Source: Clostridiales bacterium
Lineage (GTDB): Bacteria; Bacillota; Clostridia; Christensenellales; Aristaeellaceae
Assembly: GCA_019419995.1 (NCBI GenBank)
Contig: JAHZHZ010000010.1
Coordinates: 48,342 to 69,378 of the forward strand
DNA: 21,037 nucleotides
Direction of reading: 5' to 3'
Positions 14,606 to 21,037 of the stretch are shown here, one piece after another (position 1 is the stretch's first letter; every line of letters starts with the position of its first letter). Made by a program: the position numbers and the translations under genes. The notes under the pieces were generated by a model that saw only the letters and a list, made by a program, of their open reading frames with translations, had not been told where the DNA came from and made no database searches.

Positions 14606-16135
14606 ATGGTACTTTCAAACAGCTATGCTGAGGAACGTCAGCGCATATATGAAGAGGACGGCAAGAAATATCCTGCGAAAGCACTGGTGAGCATGGAACT
14701 GCTTCCGGGGTATAACCGTACTAAATCGCATTTGCTCAAGCATATCAAGAGTATCAACGAGGCGCATCTGGTGATGCTGTGCGAACAGGGAATCTTGACC
14801 AAGGGCGATGCGGCGAGCATTATGCGTGCGATCGAGGAGATTGACTACAAAGCATATGCAAATAGCGAATACGATGGTTGCTTTGAGGACCTGTATTTTA
14901 AAATGGAAGATGAAATTATCCGAAGGACCCAGGGGGTGGGCGGAAATCTTCATCTGGCACGCAGTCGCAACGATATGTGCGTCGCTTGGTCGCACATGGC
15001 CATACGTGAAAGCCAGTTGCAACTGATTGAAAAGTTGATCCGGCTGCGCAATACAGTTCGCCTCTTTGCGCAAGAGCATAAGGACACAATTTACGCGGTG
15101 CACACCCATACACAGCATGCACAGCCCGGCATTTTGGGCCATTATTTTCTGGGATTTTTTGATGTGCTTGGGCGAGATATCGAACGCATGCAGCATGCGT
15201 ATGCCAATACCAATGTCTCTCCAATGGGCGCTGCAGCGATTACGACAACCGGATTTCCGATTTCCAGAGAACGAGTGGCTGAATTGGCAGGATTTGATGG
15301 CATTATTGAAAATTCGTATGACGCCATTGGAAATTCGGATTACTTTACGGAGACAGCTGGATGCATTGGCCTTTGTGCATTGAATTTGGGCAGAGTGATA
15401 ACGGATATGGTGTTGTGGGCCACGGAGGAAGTCAAGATGATCCGTGTGGCAGACGGCTACATTTCCATTAGTTCGATCATGCCTCAGAAACGAAATCCCA
15501 TTGCTCTGGAACATCTTCGCTCTTCACTTTCTGTGACTAAGGGCATTGCGGATACCGTGCTTACGGGATTTTTAAAGTCCCCCTACGGAGATATCTCGGA
15601 CTACGAAGATATCGAAGATGTGATGAGCAAGGCATTTGAATTGCTGGGGCAAAATGTGAACATGCTAAACTCTGTGTTGGGTACATTGGATGTGAATAGG
15701 GAGCTGCTGTGCGAGCGTGTACACGAAAGCTTTTCGGTTGTCACGGAAATTGCAGATCAAATCTATCGCTCCTACCATATTCCGTTCCGCGAGGCCCATG
15801 GTTTTGTATCTTTCCTGGTCAAGCGGGCAAATGCACAGGGCTACAACCTGAAGAATGTAACTCGGGATTTCTTCGCCGAGGCATTTGAAGAGTATTTTAA
15901 AAAGCCCTTCGACTTTGATTTTGCACCCATTTTAAAGAGCATCGATCCTGAACACTTTGTTTTGAGTAGAGATGTCATCGGTGGTACTGGCCCCAATGCC
16001 ATGCAGGATATGCTTGCACATGCCGAAATCAAGGTACAGCGGGACCTCGAATGGCTGGAAAGCCGCCGTTTGGCATTGCAAAGGGCCGATGAAAAACGTG
16101 CGGAATGTGTAAAAACTGTGCTTGCGGGACAATGA
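14606..16135 (+). CDS. Argininosuccinate-lyase-like protein (fumarase/aspartase superfamily lyase)
   Basis: A 509-residue member of the ArgH branch of the fumarase/aspartase superfamily. Motifs: GNLHLARSRND (113-123), HTHTQHAQPG with His168 (166-175), SPMGAAAITTTGFPISRE (205-222) and the mobile catalytic loop SSIMPQKRNP (289-298) with the serines, Lys295 and Asn297. The superfamily eliminates fumarate from N-succinyl or similar compounds by C-N (or C-O) cleavage. Differences from ArgH: the loop lacks the usual Gly before SS (ISISS), the histidine motif reads THTQH rather than THLQR, and the protein is about 45 residues longer. No arginine genes are nearby; it ends an operon for uptake of an acidic sugar-like compound. 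A lyase acting on the imported substrate is more likely than arginine synthesis (inference). The ribosome binding site GGAGG (14590-14594) lies 11 bases before ATG 14606. Confidence 0.8.
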   Translation: MVLSNSYAEERQRIYEEDGKKYPAKALVSMELLPGYNRTKSHLLKHIKSINEAHLVMLCEQGILTKGDAASIMRAIEEIDYKAYANSEYDGCFEDLYFKMEDEIIRRTQGVGGNLHLARSRNDMCVAWSHMAIRESQLQLIEKLIRLRNTVRLFAQEHKDTIYAVHTHTQHAQPGILGHYFLGFFDVLGRDIERMQHAYANTNVSPMGAAAITTTGFPISRERVAELAGFDGIIENSYDAIGNSDYFTETAGCIGLCALNLGRVITDMVLWATEEVKMIRVADGYISISSIMPQKRNPIALEHLRSSLSVTKGIADTVLTGFLKSPYGDISDYEDIEDVMSKAFELLGQNVNMLNSVLGTLDVNRELLCERVHESFSVVTEIADQIYRSYHIPFREAHGFVSFLVKRANAQGYNLKNVTRDFFAEAFEEYFKKPFDFDFAPILKSIDPEHFVLSRDVIGGTGPNAMQDMLAHAEIKVQRDLEWLESRRLALQRADEKRAECVKTVLAGQ

Positions 16136-16343
16136 CCCAAGAAGATACTTTATTCATGGAGTTTGCGGCGGCGCAGAAATTCAATTTAGAATTGCGCAAC
16201 GGAAGATCTGTTTGAACGGAGAGAAAAGAGGCGCTTTTTCGTACAAGCTCAAACAAGATATTTTTCCTTAAATAACGAACAAATGCTGATTCTGGTTGAA
16301 GATAATGGATTCGACAATTACTCAATACAGGAGGATGGAACAT

Positions 16344-17465
16344 ATGGCGAGTTTATCCCTGCGCAATATCTACAAGGTCTATCCGGGCAACGTTGTTGCC
16401 GTCAGCGATTTCAACCTTGAAATTGAGGACAAAGAATTTGTTGTGTTTGTCGGCCCGTCCGGCTGCGGGAAATCCACGACGCTGCGCATGGTCGCGGGGC
16501 TTGAGGAAATTACCAAAGGCGAGTTGTACATTGATGACAAATTGATGAACAATGTGGCGCCCAAGGACCGTGATATTGCCATGGTTTTTCAGAGCTATGC
16601 GCTCTACCCGCACATGACGGTGTACAACAACATGGCCTTTGGATTGAAGTTGCGCAAGATGCCCAAGGACCAGATCGACAGGCGCGTGCGCGAGGCAGCG
16701 CAGATACTTGGCATTGAGAACCTGCTTAACCGTAAGCCGGCTGCGCTTTCCGGCGGCCAGCGCCAGCGTGTAGCGCTGGGACGTGCAATTGTTCGCGAGC
16801 CCAAAGTTTTTCTGATGGATGAACCGCTGTCCAATCTTGACGCCAAGCTTCGCGTGCAGACACGTGCGGAAATCACCAAGCTGCATCAGCGCTTGCAGAC
16901 CACGTTCATTTATGTAACCCATGACCAAACGGAAGCAATGACCATGGGTTCACGCATCGTGGTTATGAAAGATGGATTTATGCAGCAGGAGGATTCGCCG
17001 CAAAATCTTTATGATTATCCAGCCAATCTATTTGTTGCCTGCTTCATTGGCACACCACAAATGAATATTTTTAAGGTGCGCCTGGAACAGCGAGAGAAAG
17101 GCGTCTATGCGGTTTTCGGGAAAAATGCTATTCTTGTGCCCCAGGGAAAGGTCAGGCGCATGATGGGCGATTATATCGGAAAAGAAGTTTATATGGGAAT
17201 GCGCCCGGAAAATTTGCATGATGAAGCCGCATTTATCTCCGCTTATCCGGATGCCTGTGTGAATGTTCATGTGGAAATGGTGGAGTTGATGGGATCGGAA
17301 ACTTATCTCTATCTTTCGGCAGATGGTAGGGACGGCAATTTTATTGCAAGAGTCGATCCCCGCACCAATTCCCGCAGTGGCGATGATATTGTGATAGGAT
17401 TTGATGTGAATCACCTGCATTTCTTTGATTTGGAAACGGAAAAGACCATTCTTGCCCGAGATTGA
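16344..17465 (+). CDS. msmX: Sugar ABC transporter ATPase, MsmX/UgpC/MalK type
   Basis: A 373-residue ATPase. Walker A GPSGCGKST (37-45), Q-loop Gln83, signature LSGGQ (135-139), Walker B VFLMDE (155-160), SNLDAKLR D-loop and His193 in the H-loop are all intact. The C-terminal part (about 240-373) is the OB-type regulatory domain with GMRPENL (290-296). It energises MalFG-type permeases. ATG 16344 follows AGGAGG (16330-16335); an upstream in-frame start at 16296 lacks a site. A 208-bp gap without a clear promoter separates it from the preceding lyase gene. In Bacillota one such ATPase often serves several sugar importers, and its separation from the permeases fits that. A hairpin follows the gene. 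Confidence 0.93.
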   Translation: MASLSLRNIYKVYPGNVVAVSDFNLEIEDKEFVVFVGPSGCGKSTTLRMVAGLEEITKGELYIDDKLMNNVAPKDRDIAMVFQSYALYPHMTVYNNMAFGLKLRKMPKDQIDRRVREAAQILGIENLLNRKPAALSGGQRQRVALGRAIVREPKVFLMDEPLSNLDAKLRVQTRAEITKLHQRLQTTFIYVTHDQTEAMTMGSRIVVMKDGFMQQEDSPQNLYDYPANLFVACFIGTPQMNIFKVRLEQREKGVYAVFGKNAILVPQGKVRRMMGDYIGKEVYMGMRPENLHDEAAFISAYPDACVNVHVEMVELMGSETYLYLSADGRDGNFIARVDPRTNSRSGDDIVIGFDVNHLHFFDLETEKTILARD

Positions 17466-17477
17466 TTTTTCATCCCC

Positions 17478-17513
17478 AATGCGCAGCCTTCGGATTACTC
17501 GGGGCTGCGCATT
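17478..17513 (+). terminator. Stem-loop after the ABC ATPase gene (possible weak terminator)
   Basis: AATGCGCAGCC (17478-17488) pairs perfectly with GGCTGCGCATT (17503-17513) over 11 bp around a 14-nt loop. The trailing sequence CTGCAATTTGT has no real T run, so partial termination or mRNA protection is more likely than full termination. It sits 13 bases after the stop codon and 37 before the next gene. Confidence 0.55.
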
Positions 17514-17549
17514 CTGCAATTTGTATCTATGCCTGTGTGGAGGAAAGGT

Positions 17550-18437
17550 ATGTCTTTGAAAAAACGTCTGAATGAATACTATCGAGGACGACCGGATCAA
17601 AAAGAGTTCACGGATGCAGATTTGCCGGAAACGTATCCGCAACTTTTCCGAACTGTGCTTTCGGTGCGCAAGCGAGAAATGGTGGGAGTAAATCTGCTGG
17701 GGCTGTTGATTCGATTGCCCGCAATCTTGTGGACGGTCATCAATTATGTGCAGTTAAATGCACTGGCCGGGAATGCAAATACACAGCAACTCTATGACCT
17801 GTTGTTTTCCTATCTCCTGGTACTTTTCCCCCTGGTTACCATTGCTGCGCCATTCAATACGGGAATTAGCTTTGTAATGGGCAGATGGGCGAGAGATGAG
17901 CACAGTGGTTTGCGCGAAGATTTTTTCCCCGCAGTGCGTGAAAACTGGAAACAGTCGCTATTATTTGGCTTTGTTAATGGTGCGGCGCCATTGGTTGTAT
18001 TTATTGGTGCTCGCATTTATGCGCAATTCACGGCAAGTACAGCTTTTTTTTATCTTCCCACAGCAGTTTTGCTTGTGATCGGGCTGATCTGGATGCTGAT
18101 GGCACAGATCTTTCCTTCGCTGTTGACGAATTATGGTTTTTCCTTCAGGGTACAATTTCTTGTCGCGCTTCGACTCACCTTACGCAACCTGCCACTAGCC
18201 CTGGGTATCAGGTTGCTTATGCTCGCTTTTCCTATTTGTTTTGTGGGAGCGGTATTATTTTTCCCGAAGGCAGAGGCACTGTTAACCACAATTTTGGGGC
18301 TGGGCTATGCTTTATTCTGGTTGAGCTTAAAAGAACTGCTGGCAACAAGTTACGCAAACGCTGTTTGCGAAGAGCAACTCAATCCACACATTGATGGAGC
18401 GCGCAGCCGCATAGGTCTAAAGCCGAAGAACAACTGA
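17550..18437 (+). CDS. YesL-type (DUF624) membrane protein
   Basis: A 295-residue integral membrane protein. The family fingerprint GRWARDEHSGLREDFFPAVRENWKQ (kept here as 111-135: an Arg-Trp-Ala-Arg-Asp-Glu-His run, then Phe-Phe and Asn-Trp-Lys-Gln) matches DUF624/YesL. Roughly six hydrophobic segments are seen (44-66, 84-107, 138-158, 165-190, 214-238, 243-262). YesL relatives are encoded with MalFG-type importers for pectin- or glycan-derived sugars, and their function is not established. ATG 17550 follows GGAGG (17539-17543); the in-frame ATG at 17529 precedes that site and is rejected. It follows the ATPase gene on the same strand with only a hairpin between, so it is likely co-transcribed in part. 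Confidence 0.82.
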   Translation: MSLKKRLNEYYRGRPDQKEFTDADLPETYPQLFRTVLSVRKREMVGVNLLGLLIRLPAILWTVINYVQLNALAGNANTQQLYDLLFSYLLVLFPLVTIAAPFNTGISFVMGRWARDEHSGLREDFFPAVRENWKQSLLFGFVNGAAPLVVFIGARIYAQFTASTAFFYLPTAVLLVIGLIWMLMAQIFPSLLTNYGFSFRVQFLVALRLTLRNLPLALGIRLLMLAFPICFVGAVLFFPKAEALLTTILGLGYALFWLSLKELLATSYANAVCEEQLNPHIDGARSRIGLKPKNN

Positions 18438-18584
18438 TTGGTTGGAGCAAGTAGAATTTGACCGAGAGAAGATTTTAAATGTAGACGCGGCCTGTGGCGC
18501 CGCATATTAGGTAGGCTGGGGCTCTCGCCGGATAGCATAAAGTACGAAGCAACCCTTTCATGTGCCTGTTCTGCGCAAATTCTA

Positions 18585-18613
18585 TTGAAATTGTATTTGA
18601 ATTGTGATAGACT
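18585..18613 (+). promoter_or_regulatory. Promoter of the secreted orphan gene
   Basis: -35 TTGAAA (18585-18590), a 17-bp spacer and -10 TAGACT (18608-18613), preceded by TG at 18605-18606 (extended -10). It lies 65 bases before the ATG at 18678. The gap 18438-18677 otherwise holds only a short GC-rich hairpin near 18485-18510 and no gene. Confidence 0.6.
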
Positions 18614-18677
18614 TAGCGCGTGACAATTGCTGTACATGGGATAAATCCTGTCTACAAAAAAGAAAGGGTGTACGAAT

Positions 18678-19307
18678 ATGAGAAAATTACACGTACTATT
18701 TCTAGCGCTCATGCTGATCATGCTTTGCACCTGCGCCCATGCGAGTGAGCTCACCCAGGCAGAAGCTCCCCTCATCAATGCTGCTGAGATTCAGTATGAT
18801 TACCAGTTGAAAGCGGGAGAAACTACCGAAGTCTACGATGTGACCTTTGACAAAATGGTTACCGTCACTGTTGATCCTGCCAGCACGCGCAATGGATCTA
18901 ACGACTTGCGCAGCAATATCTATTTTGATAATTGCACCTTCAATGGCGGTCTCACCATAGTAGGGGATTACCATGCCATGGTTAGCTTGGGCGCCGGATG
19001 CACTTTGGGCAATGGCTCTGTCGTCACCTGTAAGGAGGCCACTCCGGGTGCAGCGAAGGAAATTACACTGGAGGATAACCTCATTAAAGTGTTTATAGCA
19101 TGTGAGGGGGTCAATGTGGAAACGGAATCCGCTATCGGCGTGTTGTCCGACGGCCCCGCTTTTGCCTTTAATGGTACTACATACAGCAAAGCAGATCTTG
19201 CGCCGGATGCTGGTTATTTAGCGGTATATAGTACCTATGAGGGAGATAGCATGAACTATATCAAACTCGCCGTCGGTGAAGATGACAGCGTGGAGTTTTT
19301 GGATTGA
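18678..19307 (+). CDS. Secreted protein of unknown function
   Basis: A 209-residue protein with a clear signal peptide: RK, a hydrophobic run LHVLFLALMLIMLCTC, and a likely cleavage at AHA-SEL (about residue 23). The mature part is acidic and rich in Thr, Val, Asn and Gly. Residues about 70-140 have repeated beta-strand-turn units with regularly placed cysteines (DNCTF, AGCTL, VTCKE, IACEG), which could be a small beta-helix or a jelly-roll-like fold. No catalytic motif or sortase anchor is visible. ATG 18678 has AAAGGG upstream and its own promoter. No family is recognised, and no neighbour gives its role. It may be released from the cell or bound to the surface by its partners. Confidence 0.75.
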   Translation: MRKLHVLFLALMLIMLCTCAHASELTQAEAPLINAAEIQYDYQLKAGETTEVYDVTFDKMVTVTVDPASTRNGSNDLRSNIYFDNCTFNGGLTIVGDYHAMVSLGAGCTLGNGSVVTCKEATPGAAKEITLEDNLIKVFIACEGVNVETESAIGVLSDGPAFAFNGTTYSKADLAPDAGYLAVYSTYEGDSMNYIKLAVGEDDSVEFLD

Positions 19308-19461
19308 AAGAATGATAGCCCTAGCTTCTGCCCTGTAGGGAAGACGTCCCGTGCCAGATGCAGCCGGGGATTTCCCGGATTGACACCCAGGGATGGCGCA
19401 TGGAATAGCCTCGACGACTTTCCCACTGTCCACTCGGATGGATATCGACTAACTTTGCCGC

Positions 19462-19498
19462 AAGACAGTCGCGCTGCTTACGAAGCGCGACTGTCTTT
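19462..19498 (+). terminator. 14-bp perfect stem-loop, probable terminator after the secreted orphan gene
   Basis: AAGACAGTCGCGCT (19462-19475) pairs perfectly with AGCGCGACTGTCTT (19484-19497) around an eight-base loop, followed by TGT. The T run is short (CTTTGT), so termination may be incomplete. It lies 155 bases after the stop codon at 19307. The 150 bases in between are GC-rich with short hairpins (for example CCGGG 19364-19368 with CCCGG 19374-19378) and no gene. Confidence 0.6.
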
Positions 19499-19499
19499 G

Positions 19500-19830
19500 T
19501 AAGTTGAACAAATGACGAATGCTGAGGAATCTCCGGACAAGGGAGGAACTGGCGGGGAGAATAGACGAATGGGAGTTTAATCTTTTGCGACCTGTGAAAA
19601 CTCCCGCAAAATTCCCCGAGAAAGCCCTTCCCGCAGGGATATTCAGCGGCAATGGGGTAAGGTCCCTGCTGGGATTGCATCAAATCCTGTAGGAGCGATG
19701 ATTCCCTTGCCAGAATTCGATGCAATCTGGCGAAAGGGGGAGAAGGGGACGGGTTATCCCCCTGTACAAAAATAAAGGTGCCTCGCGGACATGGTTGTTT
19801 TATCATGGCTGCGAGGCATTTAGTTTTATT
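19500..19830 (+). ncRNA. Candidate structured RNA A, gene-free block with interleaved helices
   Basis: No protein gene is supported here. Several strong complementary segments are visible: 19571-19578 with 19598-19605 (8 bp), whose loop segment TTTTGC (19583-19588) is complementary to GCAAAA (19606-19611); 19630-19639 with 19663-19673 (10 bp with one bulge); GATTGCATC (19673-19681) with GATGCAATC (19719-19727, 9 bp), overlapping the hairpin GCCAGA 19709-19714 / TCTGGC 19726-19731. The interleaving means pseudoknots or mutually exclusive folds. It ends in the terminator at 19779-19818. No promoter was found for the + strand, so it could be the tail of the upstream transcript, and the strand is uncertain. 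No known RNA family is recognised by eye. Confidence 0.35.
19779..19826 (+). terminator. Terminator closing structured block A (bidirectional in appearance)
   Basis: TGCCTCGC (19779-19786) pairs with GCGAGGCA (19811-19818), with an inner CATG/CATG helix (19790-19793 with 19804-19807) and a T-rich loop. It is followed by TTTAGTTTTATTT on the + strand. On the minus strand the same stem is followed by CCTTTATTTTTG, so it could stop transcription from either side. Confidence 0.7.
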
Positions 19831-19932
19831 TCATAAATACTAACCTTTGTTCGTGTTCATGTTTCCATATGTTAAATTGATGATTGCTTTCATGAAAATG
19901 TAATGAAGGGTATATTTGACGGTACGAGTGGT

Positions 19933-19960
19933 TTGCCATCATATTTTATATGGCTATAAT
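19933..19960 (+). promoter_or_regulatory. Promoter of structured leader B and the small membrane protein gene
   Basis: TTGCCA (19933-19938) and a perfect TATAAT (19955-19960) are separated by 16 bp in an AT-rich region. Transcription would start near 19967, some 440 bases before the ATG at 20410, giving an exceptionally long leader. Confidence 0.7.
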
Positions 19961-19966
19961 TAAAAT

Positions 19967-20406
19967 AAATTGTCTTGTTTAACGCTGCGAAGGCGGAAGG
20001 ATAAGATTGCGTGGCGCAGTCAGATGCGCCGGATTTGAAATTATCACGGTGATGGGCTCCCTGGAATTTGCCGTAGATGGGCTCTTAATCCCTTTATAAA
20101 CATTGGGATCAAAAGCTGTTTGTGAATGCAAGGGAGACAACTTCTGCTAGCGGGGCAACTTTGAGAGAAATGCGCAACATGGGACGGCTTCGATAAAGTT
20201 ACAGCCAAATTCCTGGTATCAAGGGAATCTCCCTTGGCCGGGAGCATGGCGCGAACCACTAAGGCTGATAACAGGAGGTACACATCTGAATCAAAGTCTG
20301 ATTCCGCCAGGCCGCAGAAGCAGCGAGATGAAAGGATGTAAGGCAACATTTGTGATATAAAGCTGGCATGGCTTTATATATGAATTTGGAAAGAAGGGGG
20401 GCTTTC
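19967..20406 (+). ncRNA. Candidate structured leader RNA B with long-range closing helix
   Basis: A roughly 440-nt leader without a protein gene. Two co-linear helices join its ends: CGCTGC (19983-19988) with GCAGCG (20320-20325), and GGCGGAA (19992-19998) with TTCCGCC (20302-20308), 13 bp in total. Inside lie GGCGCA/TGCGCC (20013-20018 and 20025-20030), GGCAACTTT (20154-20162) with AAAGTT-ACA-GCC (20195-20206), and CAAGGGA/TCCCTTG (20220-20226 and 20230-20236). After the closing helix come a 9-bp hairpin (20355-20363 with 20371-20379) and a hairpin that holds the ribosome binding site of the next gene in its loop. No terminator precedes that gene, so this may be a cis-regulatory leader or a processed RNA. 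I recognise no known riboswitch, RNase P, tmRNA, SRP or 6S consensus. Confidence 0.45.
20389..20406 (+). promoter_or_regulatory. Ribosome binding site displayed in a hairpin loop
   Basis: GAAAG (20389-20393) pairs with CTTTC (20402-20406), exposing AAGGGGGG (20394-20401) as the loop, four bases before ATG 20410. The site decides that start over the in-frame ATG at 20368, which has no ribosome binding site and lies in the loop of the preceding 9-bp hairpin. Confidence 0.5.
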
Positions 20407-20409
20407 ATA

Positions 20410-20670
20410 ATGGGTGTTGCATCTTTGGTTCTGGGTATCGTATCTATCGTTTGTGGCATCTTTCTGTCTGGTTTTCAGTGGGTTGGAGCAATCGCAGGCC
20501 TGGTAGGTATCGTTCTGGGTGCGCTGGGGCGCAAGGATCCGGAAAAACAGAGCTTATCTACCGCAGGTCTGGTGTGCTCTATCGTCGGTTTTGTTTTTTG
20601 CATCGTTCTGTTCATTGCTTGTGCAACTTGCATTGGCGGCTTGGCTGGCATTAGCGCTTCCATGCAGTAA
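20410..20670 (+). CDS. Small glycine-rich membrane protein (DUF4190-like)
   Basis: An 86-residue protein with two to three hydrophobic segments (about 3-20, 24-40 and 53-80), rich in Gly, Val and Ile in a zipper-like spacing, with one charged loop (GRKDPEKQS, 40-48). The arrangement resembles DUF4190-type small membrane proteins of Gram-positive bacteria, whose function is unknown. The start is ATG 20410, supported by the ribosome binding site AAGGGGGG. The gene is preceded by a long structured leader and followed by an intrinsic terminator, so it looks monocistronic. Four cysteines cluster in the C-terminal hydrophobic part (IVCGI earlier, then ACATCIGG), which is unusual for such a short protein. 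Confidence 0.7.
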   Translation: MGVASLVLGIVSIVCGIFLSGFQWVGAIAGLVGIVLGALGRKDPEKQSLSTAGLVCSIVGFVFCIVLFIACATCIGGLAGISASMQ

Positions 20671-20689
20671 TGTAGTCGACGACCTTGCT

Positions 20690-20743
20690 CACTGTTATTT
20701 GGGATCTTGCTTCAAGCCTGTTCAAAAATAACAGTGGGTTTTT
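20690..20743 (+). terminator. Intrinsic terminator after the small membrane protein gene
   Basis: CACTGTTATTT (20690-20700) pairs perfectly with AAATAACAGTG (20726-20736) over 11 bp around a 25-nt loop, followed by GGTTTTT (20737-20743). It ends only 20 bases before the next start codon, so it could also act as an attenuator for that gene. Confidence 0.85.
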
Positions 20744-20763
20744 CTGTTTATGGAGGAATGCCG

Positions 20764-21037
20764 ATGTATCCATATTTGAACCTATTTGGTAGGAACATAC
20801 CCTCATATGGCCTGTGCATGGCAATAGGCATACTCCTTTCCTGCTGCATTTGTTTTATAAGAGGGCGCAGAAACAGGCTTGACAGTAATTCCATGATGGT
20901 TATCCTTGCCTGCGCGATTGGCTTCGGCTTGTTTGGCGCCAAGCTGTTGTACCTTCTGGTGTCTTGCAATACCGAGGAGGTTTTTCAAAGGCTGTTGCAG
21001 GGTGATATAAGCCACATTGTCGGTGGCGGCCAGGTAT
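20764..21037 (+). CDS. lgt: Prolipoprotein diacylglyceryl transferase family protein, 5' part only
   Basis: The open frame runs off the window end after 91 codons. MYPYLNLFGRNIPSYGLCMAIGILLS matches the start of Lgt-type proteins in pattern (aromatic residue, then I-x-x-YGL, and a first membrane helix about 12-32); residues about 43-62 form a second helix, and the sequence stops at VGGGQV, the beginning of the family's GG(Q/L)VFYGG-type motif. Lgt transfers diacylglycerol to the cysteine of prolipoproteins in the membrane. ATG 20764 is preferred over ATG 20758 because GGAGG (20752-20756) is correctly spaced. It may be a divergent Lgt paralogue, because the motif order cannot be checked in the missing part. 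Its promoter is not obvious; a terminator lies directly upstream. Confidence 0.75.
   Translation, partial: MYPYLNLFGRNIPSYGLCMAIGILLSCCICFIRGRRNRLDSNSMMVILACAIGFGLFGAKLLYLLVSCNTEEVFQRLLQGDISHIVGGGQV

Noticed and set aside
16136..16343. Promoter or terminator in the 208-bp gap before the ABC ATPase gene
   Set aside because: Only a bulged hairpin near 16172-16200 and weak promoter-like hexamers are present; none is good enough to call.
19321..19806. 161-residue minus-strand open frame across structured block A
   Set aside because: It has no convincing ribosome binding site, an unusual composition, and runs straight through perfect hairpins. The openness is better explained by GC-rich structured RNA.
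20044..20349. 101-residue minus-strand open frame across leader B
   Set aside because: No ribosome binding site or recognisable domain, and it is antisense to a well-supported promoter and leader.
19308..20406. RNase P RNA, tmRNA, SRP RNA, 6S RNA, T-box or c-di-GMP riboswitch in the gene-free block
   Set aside because: I looked for their hallmark sequences (for example GAGGAAAGTCC, the tmRNA T-arm with CCA end, the SRP apical GGAAGCAGCC region and the T-box GGTGGNACCGCG) and found none convincing.
1..21037. CRISPR arrays, tRNA or rRNA genes, insertion sequences, phage attachment sites
   Set aside because: No regularly spaced repeats, tRNA cloverleaf, rRNA sequence or transposase/integrase gene could be recognised anywhere in the window.

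Overview
The window looks like a chromosomal segment of a Gram-positive anaerobe of the Bacillota, probably a clostridial gut or rumen lineage. The reasons are strong AGGAGG-type ribosome binding sites, consensus sigma-A promoters, a ROK repressor with a XylR-like operator, a stand-alone MsmX/UgpC-type ATPase, a YesL-type (DUF624) membrane protein and an intermediate GC content. The exact taxon cannot be read from the sequence. About 17 kb is devoted to carbohydrate uptake and catabolism.

Region 1 (1-7119, + strand) is a tightly packed sugar catabolic operon. In order it holds an RbsD-type pyranase, a zinc-dependent dehydrogenase, a ribokinase-like PfkB kinase, a second RbsD, an FGGY kinase, two different deoxyribose-phosphate aldolases (DeoC) and a D-tagatose/D-psicose 3-epimerase-type enzyme. 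A branched 3' UTR structure and a canonical intrinsic terminator close it. Mutarotases, kinases and aldolases come in pairs, which suggests two parallel branches that both end in a DeoC aldol cleavage. The natural sugar is not known; 2-deoxyribose or another deoxypentose is the simplest guess. Positions 7120-7746 hold no recognisable gene.

Region 2 (7747-17465) starts with a divergent ROK repressor. Next comes a perfect promoter (TTGACA, 17 bp, TATAAT) with an inverted-repeat operator just downstream. It drives an enolase-superfamily enzyme with the complete mandelate racemase catalytic set, a family 1 solute-binding protein, two MalFG-type permeases, a second DgoD-like enolase-superfamily enzyme with altered active-site positions, and an argininosuccinate-lyase-like protein. 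The ATPase follows as a separate unit, and a YesL-type membrane protein follows that. The likely job is import and dehydration of an acidic sugar or sugar conjugate. The ArgH-like lyase does not fit a standard sugar-acid route.

Region 3 (18438-21037) differs. It has a secreted orphan protein with its own promoter, about 1.1 kb without protein genes, a small glycine-rich membrane protein, and the start of an Lgt-family gene that runs off the window. The gene-free stretch is rich in long, near-perfect and interleaved complementary segments. One block (about 19500-19830) ends in a bidirectional-looking terminator. The other (about 19967-20406) has its own good promoter, is closed by a 13-bp long-range helix across about 340 nt, and leads into the small membrane protein gene, whose ribosome binding site sits in a hairpin loop. 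These are the best candidates in the window for an undescribed structured RNA.
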